Shown: in pieces, positions 47,832 to 57,018 of the stretch
How the letters are laid out: each line of letters begins with the position of its first letter
How positions within the stretch are numbered: the first letter of the stretch is position 1
NCBI GenBank assembly: GCA_964400125.1
Contig: CAYNSR010000006.1
Location: forward strand, 62,001 to 126,000
Direction of reading: 5' to 3'
Length of the DNA: 64,000 nucleotides
From: Micavibrio sp964400125
GTDB lineage: Bacteria > Pseudomonadota > Alphaproteobacteria > Micavibrionales > Micavibrionaceae
The notes under the pieces: model-generated
What the model saw: only the letters and a program-made list of their open reading frames with translations
Told to the model about the DNA's origin: nothing
The model's database searches: none
Made by a program: the position numbers and the translations under genes

Positions 47832-48902
47832 ATGACCAACGATGCAATTTTGAAAAGACAATGGGAAGGTGGATGGCTGAAAATGCCGTCTTTTGACCTT
47901 CTCCTGATCTTTGGCGTCCTTGCACTGGCGATTGGCAGCGGTCTGATCGTTCTGTTTAACCCCAACCTGTTCGGCATTGTTTTATTTCTTGATCTTTGGT
48001 TTTTAGGCTATCACCACGTCATCGCGACCTTTACCAAGCTGGCGGGCACCCCGGAAGACCGCAAAGACAATCGCTTCTTAATTTATTATCTGCCGCCGAT
48101 CGTGCTGGCCGTCACCGCCCTAATCAGCGTGACCGCAGGGATATGGCTGGTCGTGACGATATATCTGTTCTGGCAATGGTATCATTACACACGACAGTCA
48201 TACGGAATCGCCAGCTTTTATCGCCGCAAGGCGATCCGTCCGGTCATAGAAGATCCCCGCTTTGCGCAGGCAGTCCTGTGGTCTATACCCGTCTGGGGCA
48301 TACTCAACCGCTGCAATCAAGGGTGGGACAAGTTTCTTGGTGTGCCCGTCTGGCTGCCGCCAGTCCCTTCTGAAGTCGTCTTCATTGCGGCATTCGTTTC
48401 CTGCATTCTTGTAACAGTCTGGATCGGCATCCGCGTTTTGGCCTGGCTGCGCGGCAGTCTGCCTCTGGGCCAGACGCTTTATATCATGTCCCATTTTACA
48501 GCGTTCTTTGTGGGGTATATCGCCATCCGGGATATCAATAGCGGCTGGCTGGTTGCAAATATTTGGCATAATACGCAATACATCCTGTTTGTCTGGCTGT
48601 ACAACACCAACCGCTTCCGCAAGGACGCGGTGCCGGGCACCAATTTAATATCCTGGGCTTCGCAATCTGGTCCGGTGCAAGTGATGATGTATTTTGCCGG
48701 ATGCCTGATCATAACAACACTCTTTTACGGTTCGCTGACGGTGGGATATAAAACTTTTATAGGTCATAACGCCGCACTGTTAGCTCTGCTGTACATCGTG
48801 ACTTTTCAGACCGTGAACTTTCACCATTACATCGTAGACTCCCTGATCTGGAAAGCGCGCAAGAAAAAGAATCAGGACGTCATGGGCCTGATCAATACAT
48901 GA
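47832..48902 (+). CDS. Polytopic membrane protein with histidine boxes
   Basis: The 356-aa protein has about eight membrane helices. Paired histidines lie near the membrane faces: FLGYHHVIATFTKL, FWQWYHYTRQSYGI, MSHFTAFFVGY, ANIWHNTQYILFVWLYN and TVNFHHYIVDSLIWK. The layout resembles membrane di-iron oxygenases/hydroxylases or Brp/Blh-type carotenoid-cleaving enzymes, but I cannot assign a family. The next gene, a membrane acyltransferase, starts 10 nt later, suggesting a joint lipid- or polysaccharide-modifying role. Confidence 0.7.
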   Translation: MTNDAILKRQWEGGWLKMPSFDLLLIFGVLALAIGSGLIVLFNPNLFGIVLFLDLWFLGYHHVIATFTKLAGTPEDRKDNRFLIYYLPPIVLAVTALISVTAGIWLVVTIYLFWQWYHYTRQSYGIASFYRRKAIRPVIEDPRFAQAVLWSIPVWGILNRCNQGWDKFLGVPVWLPPVPSEVVFIAAFVSCILVTVWIGIRVLAWLRGSLPLGQTLYIMSHFTAFFVGYIAIRDINSGWLVANIWHNTQYILFVWLYNTNRFRKDAVPGTNLISWASQSGPVQVMMYFAGCLIITTLFYGSLTVGYKTFIGHNAALLALLYIVTFQTVNFHHYIVDSLIWKARKKKNQDVMGLINT

Positions 48903-48912
48903 TGGCACGCAC

Positions 48913-50049
48913 ATGAGCGGGACAATGTTACCAAAGATTGCCGCGCTGGACGGATTGCGCGCCCTCGCGATCCTGCTGGTCATGTTAAGGCATGGCTTTT
49001 ATATGTTCAGTGTGTATGCGCCGAGATCTCCTTCTCAGGAATGGATCGCCCAAAATGCGTCTTTTTTCCTGAATGGCTGGATTGGCGTCGATCTATTTTT
49101 CGTCCTCTCCGGATTTTTGATTGCGCGACCCTTCATCGGCGGAGAAAAGCCAAGCCTGAAAAGTTACACGATGAAACGCGCACTGCGGATCATTCCCGCC
49201 TATTACGCCGTTCTGTTTCTTTGCATCGCAGGATTTTTCCCGGGCTATGCCATGGGTGTTCCGGCGCATGGTCTGCCCTTATCGATCCTGTATCACATCG
49301 TTTTTCTGCAAGATTATTTGCCCGCCAACATCAATGTTGTTTTCTGGTCACTGGGCGTCGAAGAGAAATTTTATATTCTCGCCCCGATCCTTGTTGGTGG
49401 ACTTGTAATATTCTACCGGAAACATCCGGCTCTATGTGGCGCGGCAATCATAGTGTATCTTCTGCTAGGCATGGTTCTGCGCGTTACAACATACATGGCG
49501 CACGGCATGCCGGAAACATATACGGCATTTTTTTATGCTGCCCGTTCTCCCTTTCATTGCTGCCTTGATCCGCTGCTCGTCGGTGTGGCAATTGCTTTTT
49601 TCGAAAACTATCAGCGCCGTCATGGCCTTGATTTACAGCGTACGGCCCGGATCGTTTTTGCCCTGTCCGCCATCGTGCTTATACTTCTTATGGGTACAAG
49701 CCATCTTCTGGGAGAGATTGGTCTCTATGACGCGTCTTTCCAGCCGCTGTTGATTGCCTGCATTATGGGCGGGCTGGTCTGGTCCGGAACGATGGGGGGT
49801 GCACCGCAGGTGATGAGCATTCGGCCTTTACGGTTCATCGCCCGCATTTCCTACGGACTTTATTTGGTTCACCTACCACTCTTCCCGCTCAGTTATTATA
49901 TTGCGGGCCAGATAACGGGACCTGAAGGCCCCCTTGCCTTTATCGGAACATTCATGGTCATCTTCCTAACCATCAGTTGCGGAATGGCAACCATCCTTTA
50001 TTTCATTGTTGAAAGGCCTTTTCTAAAACTGAAAGACAGGATGAAGTAA
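48913..50049 (+). CDS. Acyltransferase 3 family membrane protein
   Basis: Members of this family O-acylate cell-surface sugars (OafA/YrhL type). The 378-aa protein has the N-terminal signature IAALDGLRALAILLVMLRHG with the catalytic His, the conserved NGWIGVDLFFVLSGFLIARP, the RALRIIPAYYAVLF segment and about ten membrane helices. The SGNH hydrolase domain found in some relatives is absent. It follows the His-box membrane protein closely. Confidence 0.9.
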   Translation: MSGTMLPKIAALDGLRALAILLVMLRHGFYMFSVYAPRSPSQEWIAQNASFFLNGWIGVDLFFVLSGFLIARPFIGGEKPSLKSYTMKRALRIIPAYYAVLFLCIAGFFPGYAMGVPAHGLPLSILYHIVFLQDYLPANINVVFWSLGVEEKFYILAPILVGGLVIFYRKHPALCGAAIIVYLLLGMVLRVTTYMAHGMPETYTAFFYAARSPFHCCLDPLLVGVAIAFFENYQRRHGLDLQRTARIVFALSAIVLILLMGTSHLLGEIGLYDASFQPLLIACIMGGLVWSGTMGGAPQVMSIRPLRFIARISYGLYLVHLPLFPLSYYIAGQITGPEGPLAFIGTFMVIFLTISCGMATILYFIVERPFLKLKDRMK

Positions 50050-50140
50050 ATAATATGGTGACAGTATAAAACAGCAAAAATTTTACAAATGCAGCGGTTT
50101 GGATTATTGCTTTGCACCCGACTGAAACCGAGTACGCCAC

Positions 50141-50674
50141 ATGTCTGCATCGAAACTGATCCGCCCGGATATTGAATACAAAAATAGCTTTCTGGATGCC
50201 TTGCGTGAATATCATGCAGAGGGCCGCCAGCTCTATAACGACATCAACCGGGTCAGCCACGATTTTCCTGCCTTTGTCGAAGCCCTGCGGGCGGAACGCG
50301 GCTATCCGCACCAGCCCTTTCAGGACTGGGTCGAACCCGTGCCGGAAACGGTTTTATGGTTGGTCAAGGATGATGAATATATCGGCACGGCTGATATACG
50401 ACATCGGCTGAACTGGCATCTTGAAAAATGGGGCGGCAATATCCACTTCGCCATCCGGCCCAGTATGCGCAACCGGGGTTTCGGCAAAAAAATCCTGACC
50501 AAGACCAAGCCTTTTGCCAATTATCTCGGCCTAGAAAGGGCGCTGATTACCGTTGCACCCGACAATGCCCCGGCCCTTGCGGTGGTCGAATTTTGCGGCG
50601 GTGAATTTGCCAATGAGCTGCATGAGACCGACCAGTTCCCGGCGCGGCGGCGTTACTGGCTGGATTGCACCTGA
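50141..50674 (+). CDS. GNAT-family N-acetyltransferase
   Basis: The 177-aa protein has the acetyl-CoA-binding GNAT motif A (AIRPSMRNRGFGKKILTKTK) after LVKDDEYIGTADIRHRLNW, and the C-terminal motif VAPDNAPALAVVEFCGGEFA. The substrate is unknown. A 17-residue aspect of this family is the long N-terminal segment (LIRPDIEYKNSFLDALREYH), seen in the YesJ-like/acetyltransferase group. It stands alone, 91 nt after the acyltransferase. Confidence 0.88.
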   Translation: MSASKLIRPDIEYKNSFLDALREYHAEGRQLYNDINRVSHDFPAFVEALRAERGYPHQPFQDWVEPVPETVLWLVKDDEYIGTADIRHRLNWHLEKWGGNIHFAIRPSMRNRGFGKKILTKTKPFANYLGLERALITVAPDNAPALAVVEFCGGEFANELHETDQFPARRRYWLDCT

Positions 50675-50770
50675 CCGGGGGATTCCGGTCATGATTACGC
50701 CTGATTTCTCTGCAAAACTGCGGGAGTTTCCTTGATATTTTAAGGAAAATGGCCTAACGAAAACGACATC

Positions 50771-52852
50771 ATGGCACGGAAACCCCGGACGAAACGAAAA
50801 ACATCTTCGCGAAAGAAGAAAAAATCAGGCCTGAAGCCCTTTCTGCTTCACGGCCTGCGCTGGACCTTCGTCCTCGGGCTGTGGGCAAGTATCGCGCTGG
50901 GGTCTTTGGTTGCGTGGTATGCGCTGGAGCTCCCGTCGATTATTGAAAAACCCGGTTTCGAACGAAAACCCGCCATCACGCTCAAGGATGAAGACGGTGC
51001 CACCATCGCCCGCTACGGCGAACTGAAAGGCGTCAGCCTGACGGTAGCTGAATTGCCTCCGCACCTGATCTACGCCGTCCTTGCGATTGAGGATCGCCGT
51101 TTCTACCAGCATTTCGGACTTGATCCGGCAGGATTGCTTCGCGCTGTGGCCCGCAACACCATGGAAGGCCGCGTGGTTCAGGGCGGCTCCACCATCACCC
51201 AGCAACTGGCGAAAAACCTGTTTCTCAGCCGTGAACGCACCCTGAAGCGGAAGATTCAGGAAGCCCTGCTGGCGCTCTGGCTGGAACATAAACTGACCAA
51301 GGATGAAATTCTGGCAGCCTATCTGAACCGCGTCTATCTCGGGTCCGGCACTTACGGGGTCGAGGCGGCGGCGCAAACCTATTTCAACAAATCCGCCCGC
51401 GATATCAACCTGCGCGAATCTGCAACACTGGCGGGCCTGTTAAAAGCCCCCTCGCGCTATTCTCCGACCAGCAATCCGCGCCTGTCGCAACAACGTGCGA
51501 ATACGGTGATTGCCGCGATGAAGGATGCCGGATACCTCAGCGATGCGGATTCTGCGGGCAAGACAGACGCCCCGCCCCTGCCTGCGGAAAAACCCGGCGG
51601 CGCGGACGGCGATTCCGTTCGCTATTACACCGACTGGGTTACGGGCGATCTCGACAAGCTGATTGGAACGCCCGGAGAAGATATCATCATCGACACAACA
51701 CTGGTCCCGGAGATCCAGCAAGCCGCAGAAGAATCCCTCAACCGCATCCTCGAAGCGGAAGGTGCCGAAAAAAACGTGACACAGGGCGCGATTGTCGTCA
51801 TGGCGCGTGACGGTGCAATCCTCGCCATGGTGGGCGGGCGCGACTATGCCAAAAGCCAGTTCAACCGTGCCGTTCAGGCCTACCGTCAGCCAGGGTCGTC
51901 GTTCAAGCCGGTGGTCTACCTGACCGCGCTGGAACGCGGGTATACGCCGGGCTCCATCGTCATCGACCAGCCGATTACCACAGGGCGCTACCGTCCGACC
52001 AATTTTAAAAACGAATATTACGGTGAAATTCCGCTCTACGCAGCGCTGGCGTATTCCCTCAACACCATTTCCTACTCTCTGGCACGCGATATCGGGATCG
52101 GTTACGTCATCGGCACGGCGCGACGCCTGGGGATCGAGGCGGAGTTACAGCGCGACCTCAGCCTCTCTCTGGGCAGCAGCGGCATTCCGATGATCCAGAT
52201 GGTGACCGCCTACGGCACCATCGCCAATGACGGTTATGCCGTGAAGCCTTATGCCATCCGCCGTATCACCGACAAGGACGGGAGGCTGATTTATCAGCGT
52301 ACCGACAGGTCGTTGCAATCGGGCCGGTCGATGTTCGACCCGCACACCATCGCCCAGCTTCAGGGCATGATGCGCGGGGTCACGGAATTCGGCACAGGTC
52401 AAGGGGCAAGGATGGGACGTTCTGTCATGGGAAAAACCGGAACCTCGCAGGATTTTCGCGATGCATGGTTTACCGGTTTCACCGACCAGTTTATCGCCAG
52501 CGTCTGGGTTGGCAATGACGACAACACCTCCATGAAACGTGTGACCGGAGGATCGATCCCGGCGCGTATCTGGCGTGAAGTCGTGACAGTCGCGCATGAT
52601 ACCAAGGGCAGAAGCTGGATGTCGCCGCCCGTTACAACATCGTGGGGGGAGGATCCGGATGCGGCATATCGGCCACCGCAGCAGGGCCAGAGCGGCGAAT
52701 TCGGGGGTCTCCTCCGCCGCTTGCTGGATTCCGGCCCGCAAACGGCCCCAATAGCAGAAAATATTATTGCCACCCCGACGATTGATCCGATCCGTATCCC
52801 GGTGTCGCAACATATCCGCGACCAGTCGAAAGACTGGAAACTGAACGATTAA
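50771..52852 (+). CDS. Class A penicillin-binding protein (PBP1A type)
   Basis: This bifunctional peptidoglycan synthase has 693 aa. It has a very basic cytoplasmic tail (KPRTKRKTSSRKKKKSG), one membrane anchor (FVLGLWASIALGSLVAWYAL), a glycosyltransferase domain (AVLAIEDRRFYQHFGLDPAG, GGSTITQQLAKNLFLS) and a transpeptidase domain with the SxxK motif in RQPGSSFKPVVYL, SxN in AYSLNTISYS and KTG in VMGKTGTSQDFRDAWF. The C-terminus is a short unstructured extension. It ends in a terminator. Confidence 0.94.
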   Translation: MARKPRTKRKTSSRKKKKSGLKPFLLHGLRWTFVLGLWASIALGSLVAWYALELPSIIEKPGFERKPAITLKDEDGATIARYGELKGVSLTVAELPPHLIYAVLAIEDRRFYQHFGLDPAGLLRAVARNTMEGRVVQGGSTITQQLAKNLFLSRERTLKRKIQEALLALWLEHKLTKDEILAAYLNRVYLGSGTYGVEAAAQTYFNKSARDINLRESATLAGLLKAPSRYSPTSNPRLSQQRANTVIAAMKDAGYLSDADSAGKTDAPPLPAEKPGGADGDSVRYYTDWVTGDLDKLIGTPGEDIIIDTTLVPEIQQAAEESLNRILEAEGAEKNVTQGAIVVMARDGAILAMVGGRDYAKSQFNRAVQAYRQPGSSFKPVVYLTALERGYTPGSIVIDQPITTGRYRPTNFKNEYYGEIPLYAALAYSLNTISYSLARDIGIGYVIGTARRLGIEAELQRDLSLSLGSSGIPMIQMVTAYGTIANDGYAVKPYAIRRITDKDGRLIYQRTDRSLQSGRSMFDPHTIAQLQGMMRGVTEFGTGQGARMGRSVMGKTGTSQDFRDAWFTGFTDQFIASVWVGNDDNTSMKRVTGGSIPARIWREVVTVAHDTKGRSWMSPPVTTSWGEDPDAAYRPPQQGQSGEFGGLLRRLLDSGPQTAPIAENIIATPTIDPIRIPVSQHIRDQSKDWKLND

Positions 52853-52854
52853 GC

Positions 52855-52904
52855 GCAAAAGAAAAGGGAGGAAGCGCAGCGGCCTCCCCCCTTTCGCGTT
52901 TTGC
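52855..52904 (+). terminator. Terminator hairpin after the PBP gene
   Basis: Nested inverted repeats: outer GCAAAA (52855-52860) with TTTTGC (52899-52904), inner AAAGGGAGG (52863-52871) with CCTCC...CTTT (52883-52894). It ends in a short T-run. It probably stops transcription from the PBP side. Confidence 0.7.
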
Positions 52905-52951
52905 CGTTTCATCCTTGGGAAATGATCCGGACATGACCGACGCTGGAATCG

Positions 52952-53467
52952 TCAGTTCACAAACACACTCTCGTTAAACATTGCGTAATGCACCGGGAGG
53001 GGACCAAAACGTTCTTCGTCGGTTGCCTTCCAGTGATCTTTCAGCATCATGACCGTTTGCGGCAAGGCCCCGGCAACACCGTTTCCATCCCATGTTTTTC
53101 GCATGATGCACCTGTCGCAAAATTCGAGGAAAGCCCCCGGAAACGCCTTGCGGGGAGCGCGCAGCCCCAGATCGACGAGAGTCTTGGCAACCAGCGCATC
53201 CGCAATATCCAGCATATCGGCGGTAAACTGTATGGCAGACAGGATCTTTATTTCCATCCTGCTGTTCGGGACATCGCGCAAATGGCGCATGAACCGTGCA
53301 TAGATCTCCATCTCGAAACGGGTATCCTGCCCCGCCCCCAAATCCGCGAGCGCTGGCGGCATGGGCAGAATAACCCGTTCCTTGATGTGAGTCTTGTGAG
53401 GGACACTGTGTGAAAAACTGTTTGCGATATCGTCAGCCCGTTTGGTGATGCCCATTGTCGTTGTCAT
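52952..53467 (-). CDS. Hypothetical protein, 171 aa
   Basis: The SD GGAGG lies 6 nt before the ATG, so translation is likely strong. The soluble protein has a disordered N-terminus (MTTTMGITKRADDIANSFS) and then a helical domain: TRFEMEIYARFMRHLRDVP, IKILSAIQFTADMLDIADAL and EFCDRCIMRKTWDGNG. Two Cys (FCDRC) might bind metal, but no full motif is seen. It is not recognised. The spacer to rnhA holds no gene. Confidence 0.6.
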   Translation of the reverse strand: MTTTMGITKRADDIANSFSHSVPHKTHIKERVILPMPPALADLGAGQDTRFEMEIYARFMRHLRDVPNSRMEIKILSAIQFTADMLDIADALVAKTLVDLGLRAPRKAFPGAFLEFCDRCIMRKTWDGNGVAGALPQTVMMLKDHWKATDEERFGPLPVHYAMFNESVFVN

Positions 53468-53693
53468 GCGATCCTCCGTTTATATATCCCGCAACTTTTT
53501 GCTGCTTGTCTGTATGCTGTGCGGGCTTGATTTCAGAATGTCGTTCAAACGTTAAACGAATCTTAAAATGCGACTGATTCACCAGAATCACGCGATTCAG
53601 TTGTGGATAAGCATACAGGCGGGAAGATTCTGGATACGGGGATCAACACTTGAGCGAAAACCGGGCCGGGAACGCCCGGCGAATCGGCTGCCC
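53468..53693. other. Intergenic region upstream of rnhA 3' end
   Basis: This 226-bp region lies between the convergent end of rnhA and the start of the 171-aa gene. It has one DnaA-box-like 9-mer (TGTGGATAA, 53602-53610) and the inverted repeat CCGGGAACGCCCGG at about 53665-53680, which may form a weak terminator hairpin for rnhA. Nothing else was seen. Confidence 0.5.
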
Positions 53694-54125
53694 TCACCCC
53701 TGCCGCAATGTTTTGATTGCCGATGTGGCCAAAACGTCGGCGCGTTCGTTTTCGGGATGACCGGCATGCCCCCTGACCCAGTGGAAACGCACATCGTGTT
53801 TCTGGATCAAGGAATCAAGCTCTTTCCACAAATCCTGATTTTTGATCCGCGACGGCCAGCCCTTGGCTTTCCATCCGGCCATCCACTGGGTGACGCCAAG
53901 CTGCAAATACTGGCTGTCTGTATACAAATCGACGCGGCACGGCCTTTTGAGGCTTTCCAGCCCACGAATTGCCGCCGTCATTTCCATGCGGTTATTCGTC
54001 GTTGCCGCCTCAGCCCCGGACATCTCCTTTTCGACGCCGTTATAACGCAATATCGCGCCCCACCCGCCGGGTCCGGGGTTGCCGCTACAGGCCCCGTCCG
54101 TAAACAATTCAACACGCGATGTCAT
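53694..54125 (-). CDS. rnhA: Ribonuclease HI
   Basis: RNase HI cuts the RNA strand of RNA/DNA hybrids. The 143-aa protein has all four active-site acidic residues: Asp in LFTDGACSGNPGPGGWGA, Glu in NNRMEMTAAI, Asp in LYTDSQYLQLG and Asp in NERADVLATSA. The handle region RVDLYTDSQY...WKAKGWPSRIKN is present. It starts inside the end of thrB (17-nt overlap), so the two are coupled. Confidence 0.96.
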   Translation of the reverse strand: MTSRVELFTDGACSGNPGPGGWGAILRYNGVEKEMSGAEAATTNNRMEMTAAIRGLESLKRPCRVDLYTDSQYLQLGVTQWMAGWKAKGWPSRIKNQDLWKELDSLIQKHDVRFHWVRGHAGHPENERADVLATSAIKTLRQG

Positions 54126-55071
54126 GATTTTGGTGCCATTGCAGTTTTTTCAGATATTCCACCGGGTCTTTTGGTGTGACCATAGCCCCCGGCGGGAAAA
54201 ATACGCCGTCATGCAGGCGCGTCAGCAAAAACCGCATCGCCGCCCCCCGGCACAACACATTGAACAATTCTTTTTCCGCCGCGTTCAAATCTCTTTCCGC
54301 CGTATACGCCGTCAGGATAGCCCGCAAGCGCGGCGCGACCATATTGTGTTCTTGGTCAAAACACCACGCATTGATGACAATGGCCAGATCATAGGCCAGA
54401 AAATCGGTACAGGAAAAATAAAAATCGATCACGCCGCTGATGCGGCCATCCTGAAAAAAGACGTTATCAGGAAACAGGTCTGCATGAACCGCCGCCCGCG
54501 GCAAATCGTCTTCTCCGGGCCATCTTCGTTCCAGTACCGTGATTTCATCAGCAATCGTTTTCGCCAGCCCGGAGACAACCCCGTCCGCATGAGACGCCGT
54601 CTTTTCCGCCAGTTCTTTCCAGCCTGAAAGTGAAAGCGCATTTTTACGATAGCCGGAAAAACCCATCGCCACCCGGTGCATCCGCCCCAGTATCACACCC
54701 AGCTCAGCGCAATGCATGGCTGTGATTTCATCCGCGGTGATGTCCCGCCCTGCGAGAAACGTCACAATCGCCGCCGGGCGGTCGCATAACCGCCCGATCA
54801 TTTCCCCCGCACGATTCCCGACCGCACAGGGGCTGGAAATGGAATGCGCCGCCAGATGGCCGGAAAATGCGAAAAAAAACGGGATGTCTTGCGGGTCGAT
54901 CTCTTTTTCAAACAGAGTCAGAATAAAAACATCCCCCGTTGCCATCTCCAGCCGATAATTCGTATTCTGCACCCCTTGAAGAATACCGTGAAACGACTTC
55001 AATTCCGGCAGGTCGTATCCTGACAGGAAATTCCGGAGTTCAGTTTCGGGGACGGGGGTATAAACGGCCAT
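54109..55071 (-). CDS. thrB: Homoserine kinase, ThrB2 type
   Basis: The enzyme phosphorylates homoserine in threonine synthesis. This 320-aa protein is the choline-kinase-like ThrB2 form found in alphaproteobacteria, unrelated to the GHMP-type ThrB. It starts MAVYTPVPETELRNFLSGYD, then LQGVQNTNYRLEMATGDVFI and LTLFEKEIDPQDIPFFFAF. The kinase site is AVHADLFPDNVFFQDGRISG with VIDFYFSCTDFLAYDLAI. I use the ATG at 55069-55071; the open frame upstream is Arg-rich and has no SD. It lies between ispH and rnhA, an order common in the class. Confidence 0.93.
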   Translation of the reverse strand: MAVYTPVPETELRNFLSGYDLPELKSFHGILQGVQNTNYRLEMATGDVFILTLFEKEIDPQDIPFFFAFSGHLAAHSISSPCAVGNRAGEMIGRLCDRPAAIVTFLAGRDITADEITAMHCAELGVILGRMHRVAMGFSGYRKNALSLSGWKELAEKTASHADGVVSGLAKTIADEITVLERRWPGEDDLPRAAVHADLFPDNVFFQDGRISGVIDFYFSCTDFLAYDLAIVINAWCFDQEHNMVAPRLRAILTAYTAERDLNAAEKELFNVLCRGAAMRFLLTRLHDGVFFPPGAMVTPKDPVEYLKKLQWHQNHDIAC

Positions 55072-55100
55072 GGCAAAGTATAACCGGACAACCCGCCCGA

Positions 55101-56111
55101 TCAACCGGTATCTTTTTTATCAAAAAACGAATCCTGCGCCGTCAGGATATGCGGCACCTTGAACACGACGTTCTCGTCGGTAATGCGCACTTCCTCGACA
55201 TGCACATCGAATCTCTCGCGGCAGGCGGCAATCACCTCCTCCACCAGAACATCCGGTGCCGATGCGCCCGCCGTCAGACCGAGCGTGGCAACATCGCCAA
55301 AACCGGACCAGTCAATATCTGCCGCGCGCTGGATCAACGCAGCGCGGGGGCACCCGGCCGTCTGCGCAACTTCGGCCAGACGGTTTGAATTCGACGAATT
55401 CGGCGCGCCGATCACCAGCAACATGTCCGACCGCACCGCAATCGCCTTGACCGCCGCCTGCCGGTTGGTCGTGGCGTAGCAGATATCTTCCTTGTGCGGC
55501 CCTTCGATATGGGGAAAGCGTTCGATCAGCGCCGCCACGACTGCCGCCGTATCGTCAACCGACAGGGTCGTCTGGCTGCACCATGCCAGATTGGCGGGAT
55601 CGGCAACATCCAGCGCGGCAACATCGGCAACCGTTTCCACCAGAACGACCGCGCCTTCCGGCAGTTGCCCCATCGTGCCGATCACCTCCGGGTGTCCCCT
55701 GTGGCCGATCAGGACGATCCGCTTGCCGTTCCGGTGGTGGCGCTCCGCTTCACGGTGGACCTTGCTGACCAGCGGGCATGTAGCGTCGATAAAAAACATC
55801 TGTCTTTTTTGCGCGGCTTCCGGCACCGCCTTCGGCACGCCATGGGCAGAAAAGACCACGGGCTGCCCGTCATCGGGAATCTCGTCCAGTTCTTCGACAA
55901 AAACAGCGCCCTTGGCGCGCAGGCCGTCAACAACGAAACGGTTATGCACGATTTCGTGCCGGACATAAACTGGCGCTCCGAATTTTTTCAGGGCCAGTTC
56001 GACAATCTGGATCGCCCGGTCCACCCCGGCGCAAAACCCGTTCGGGGCGGCCAGCAAAATGGTTAACGATCGCTTTTCAACAGCATTTTCCATTGCTTTG
56101 GTATAAGTCAT
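55101..56111 (-). CDS. ispH: 4-hydroxy-3-methylbut-2-enyl diphosphate reductase
   Basis: IspH is the last enzyme of the MEP isoprenoid pathway and carries a 4Fe-4S cluster. The 336-aa product has the three ligand cysteines in LAAPNGFCAGVDRAIQIVEL, FIDATCPLVSKVHREAERHH and EDICYATTNRQAAV, plus VIGAPNSSNSNRLAEVA near the substrate site. The first codons MTYTKAMENAVEKRS may start at the second Met. The cluster links this enzyme to the suf genes in the same window. Confidence 0.95.
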   Translation of the reverse strand: MTYTKAMENAVEKRSLTILLAAPNGFCAGVDRAIQIVELALKKFGAPVYVRHEIVHNRFVVDGLRAKGAVFVEELDEIPDDGQPVVFSAHGVPKAVPEAAQKRQMFFIDATCPLVSKVHREAERHHRNGKRIVLIGHRGHPEVIGTMGQLPEGAVVLVETVADVAALDVADPANLAWCSQTTLSVDDTAAVVAALIERFPHIEGPHKEDICYATTNRQAAVKAIAVRSDMLLVIGAPNSSNSNRLAEVAQTAGCPRAALIQRAADIDWSGFGDVATLGLTAGASAPDVLVEEVIAACRERFDVHVEEVRITDENVVFKVPHILTAQDSFFDKKDTG

Positions 56112-56187
56112 GCAAAGAATTTAATCCACACCCTTGAAGCCTGCCCGGACCCCCGCTACTGTGATCCTCTGGCTTCAGGGGGAAAAG

Positions 56188-57018
56188 ATGATGAACACGC
56201 GCTTTGTATTTCTGGCGGCGATGGCGGCCACGGGACTGACGCTCGGTGCCTGCGAAACGGTTCAACGCGATATTCAGGCCAGCGTAACTGACACCAGAAC
56301 AATTTTCACCGATTTCAGGATGGAAAAACTTCTGGCCGCCGCCCCGGTCAGGCCGCAGGATACGCGCGCCCTGATTGCAGAATCCGGCGGCTTCAATGCC
56401 GTTCGCACGGAAATGCAGGTTGAGGAACATATACTGACTGGCGACAACAAAATAATTCCCGTCCCCGGACACCGCCCCGACCGCACAACAGAGGTGATTG
56501 CACAAGCCGCATCCCCGTCCTGCCCCGATGTCCGGATCGTCAGCGACCTTAATCAGGTGCACCAGTTCAACGGCGGGAAGGCCGACCCGCTGGAATCCGT
56601 CTCCTCGATCCGGCTGCAAGACATTGCGGAGGATTGCTGGATTGGCGCAAAAAACATCTCCGTTGAAATAACACTCGCTTTTGAAGGCGTGCTGGGGCCA
56701 AAGGGGAAGGCCCGCGAAACGGACAAGCCCAGTTTTGCCTACCCTTATTTCGTCGCCATCACCAACGCGCAAGGAAACATCGTCGCCAAGGAAGTCTTTG
56801 CCGTTACCCTGACCTATGACGATGGAAAAACAGAAGATACAAAAATCGAAAAAGTGCGGCAGGTTATCCCAATAGCTCCCACCGACATGAAGAATTACAA
56901 AATTCTTGTCGGTTTCCAGTTAAATGACGAAGAACTGGCGTATAACCGTACCATCCGTTCCGATGCAATAAATTTGAATGCTATCAGACCCGCCGCACGG
57001 ACATACGCAACGCCTTAA
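56188..57018 (+). CDS. Putative lipoprotein, 276 aa
   Basis: The start at 56188 (MMNTRFVFLAAMAATGLTLG) follows AGGGGGAAAAG and gives a lipoprotein signal with lipobox LGAC. The mature protein includes ETVQRDIQASVTDTRTIFTD, SPSCPDVRIVSDLNQVHQF, SIRLQDIAEDCWIGAKNISV and VALTYDDGKTEDTKIEK-like segments (written AVTLTYDDGKTEDTKIEK in the sequence). It looks like a beta-rich envelope protein but I recognise no named family. Its 3' end overlaps the convergent AGE-like gene by 35 bp. Confidence 0.7.
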   Translation: MMNTRFVFLAAMAATGLTLGACETVQRDIQASVTDTRTIFTDFRMEKLLAAAPVRPQDTRALIAESGGFNAVRTEMQVEEHILTGDNKIIPVPGHRPDRTTEVIAQAASPSCPDVRIVSDLNQVHQFNGGKADPLESVSSIRLQDIAEDCWIGAKNISVEITLAFEGVLGPKGKARETDKPSFAYPYFVAITNAQGNIVAKEVFAVTLTYDDGKTEDTKIEKVRQVIPIAPTDMKNYKILVGFQLNDEELAYNRTIRSDAINLNAIRPAARTYATP

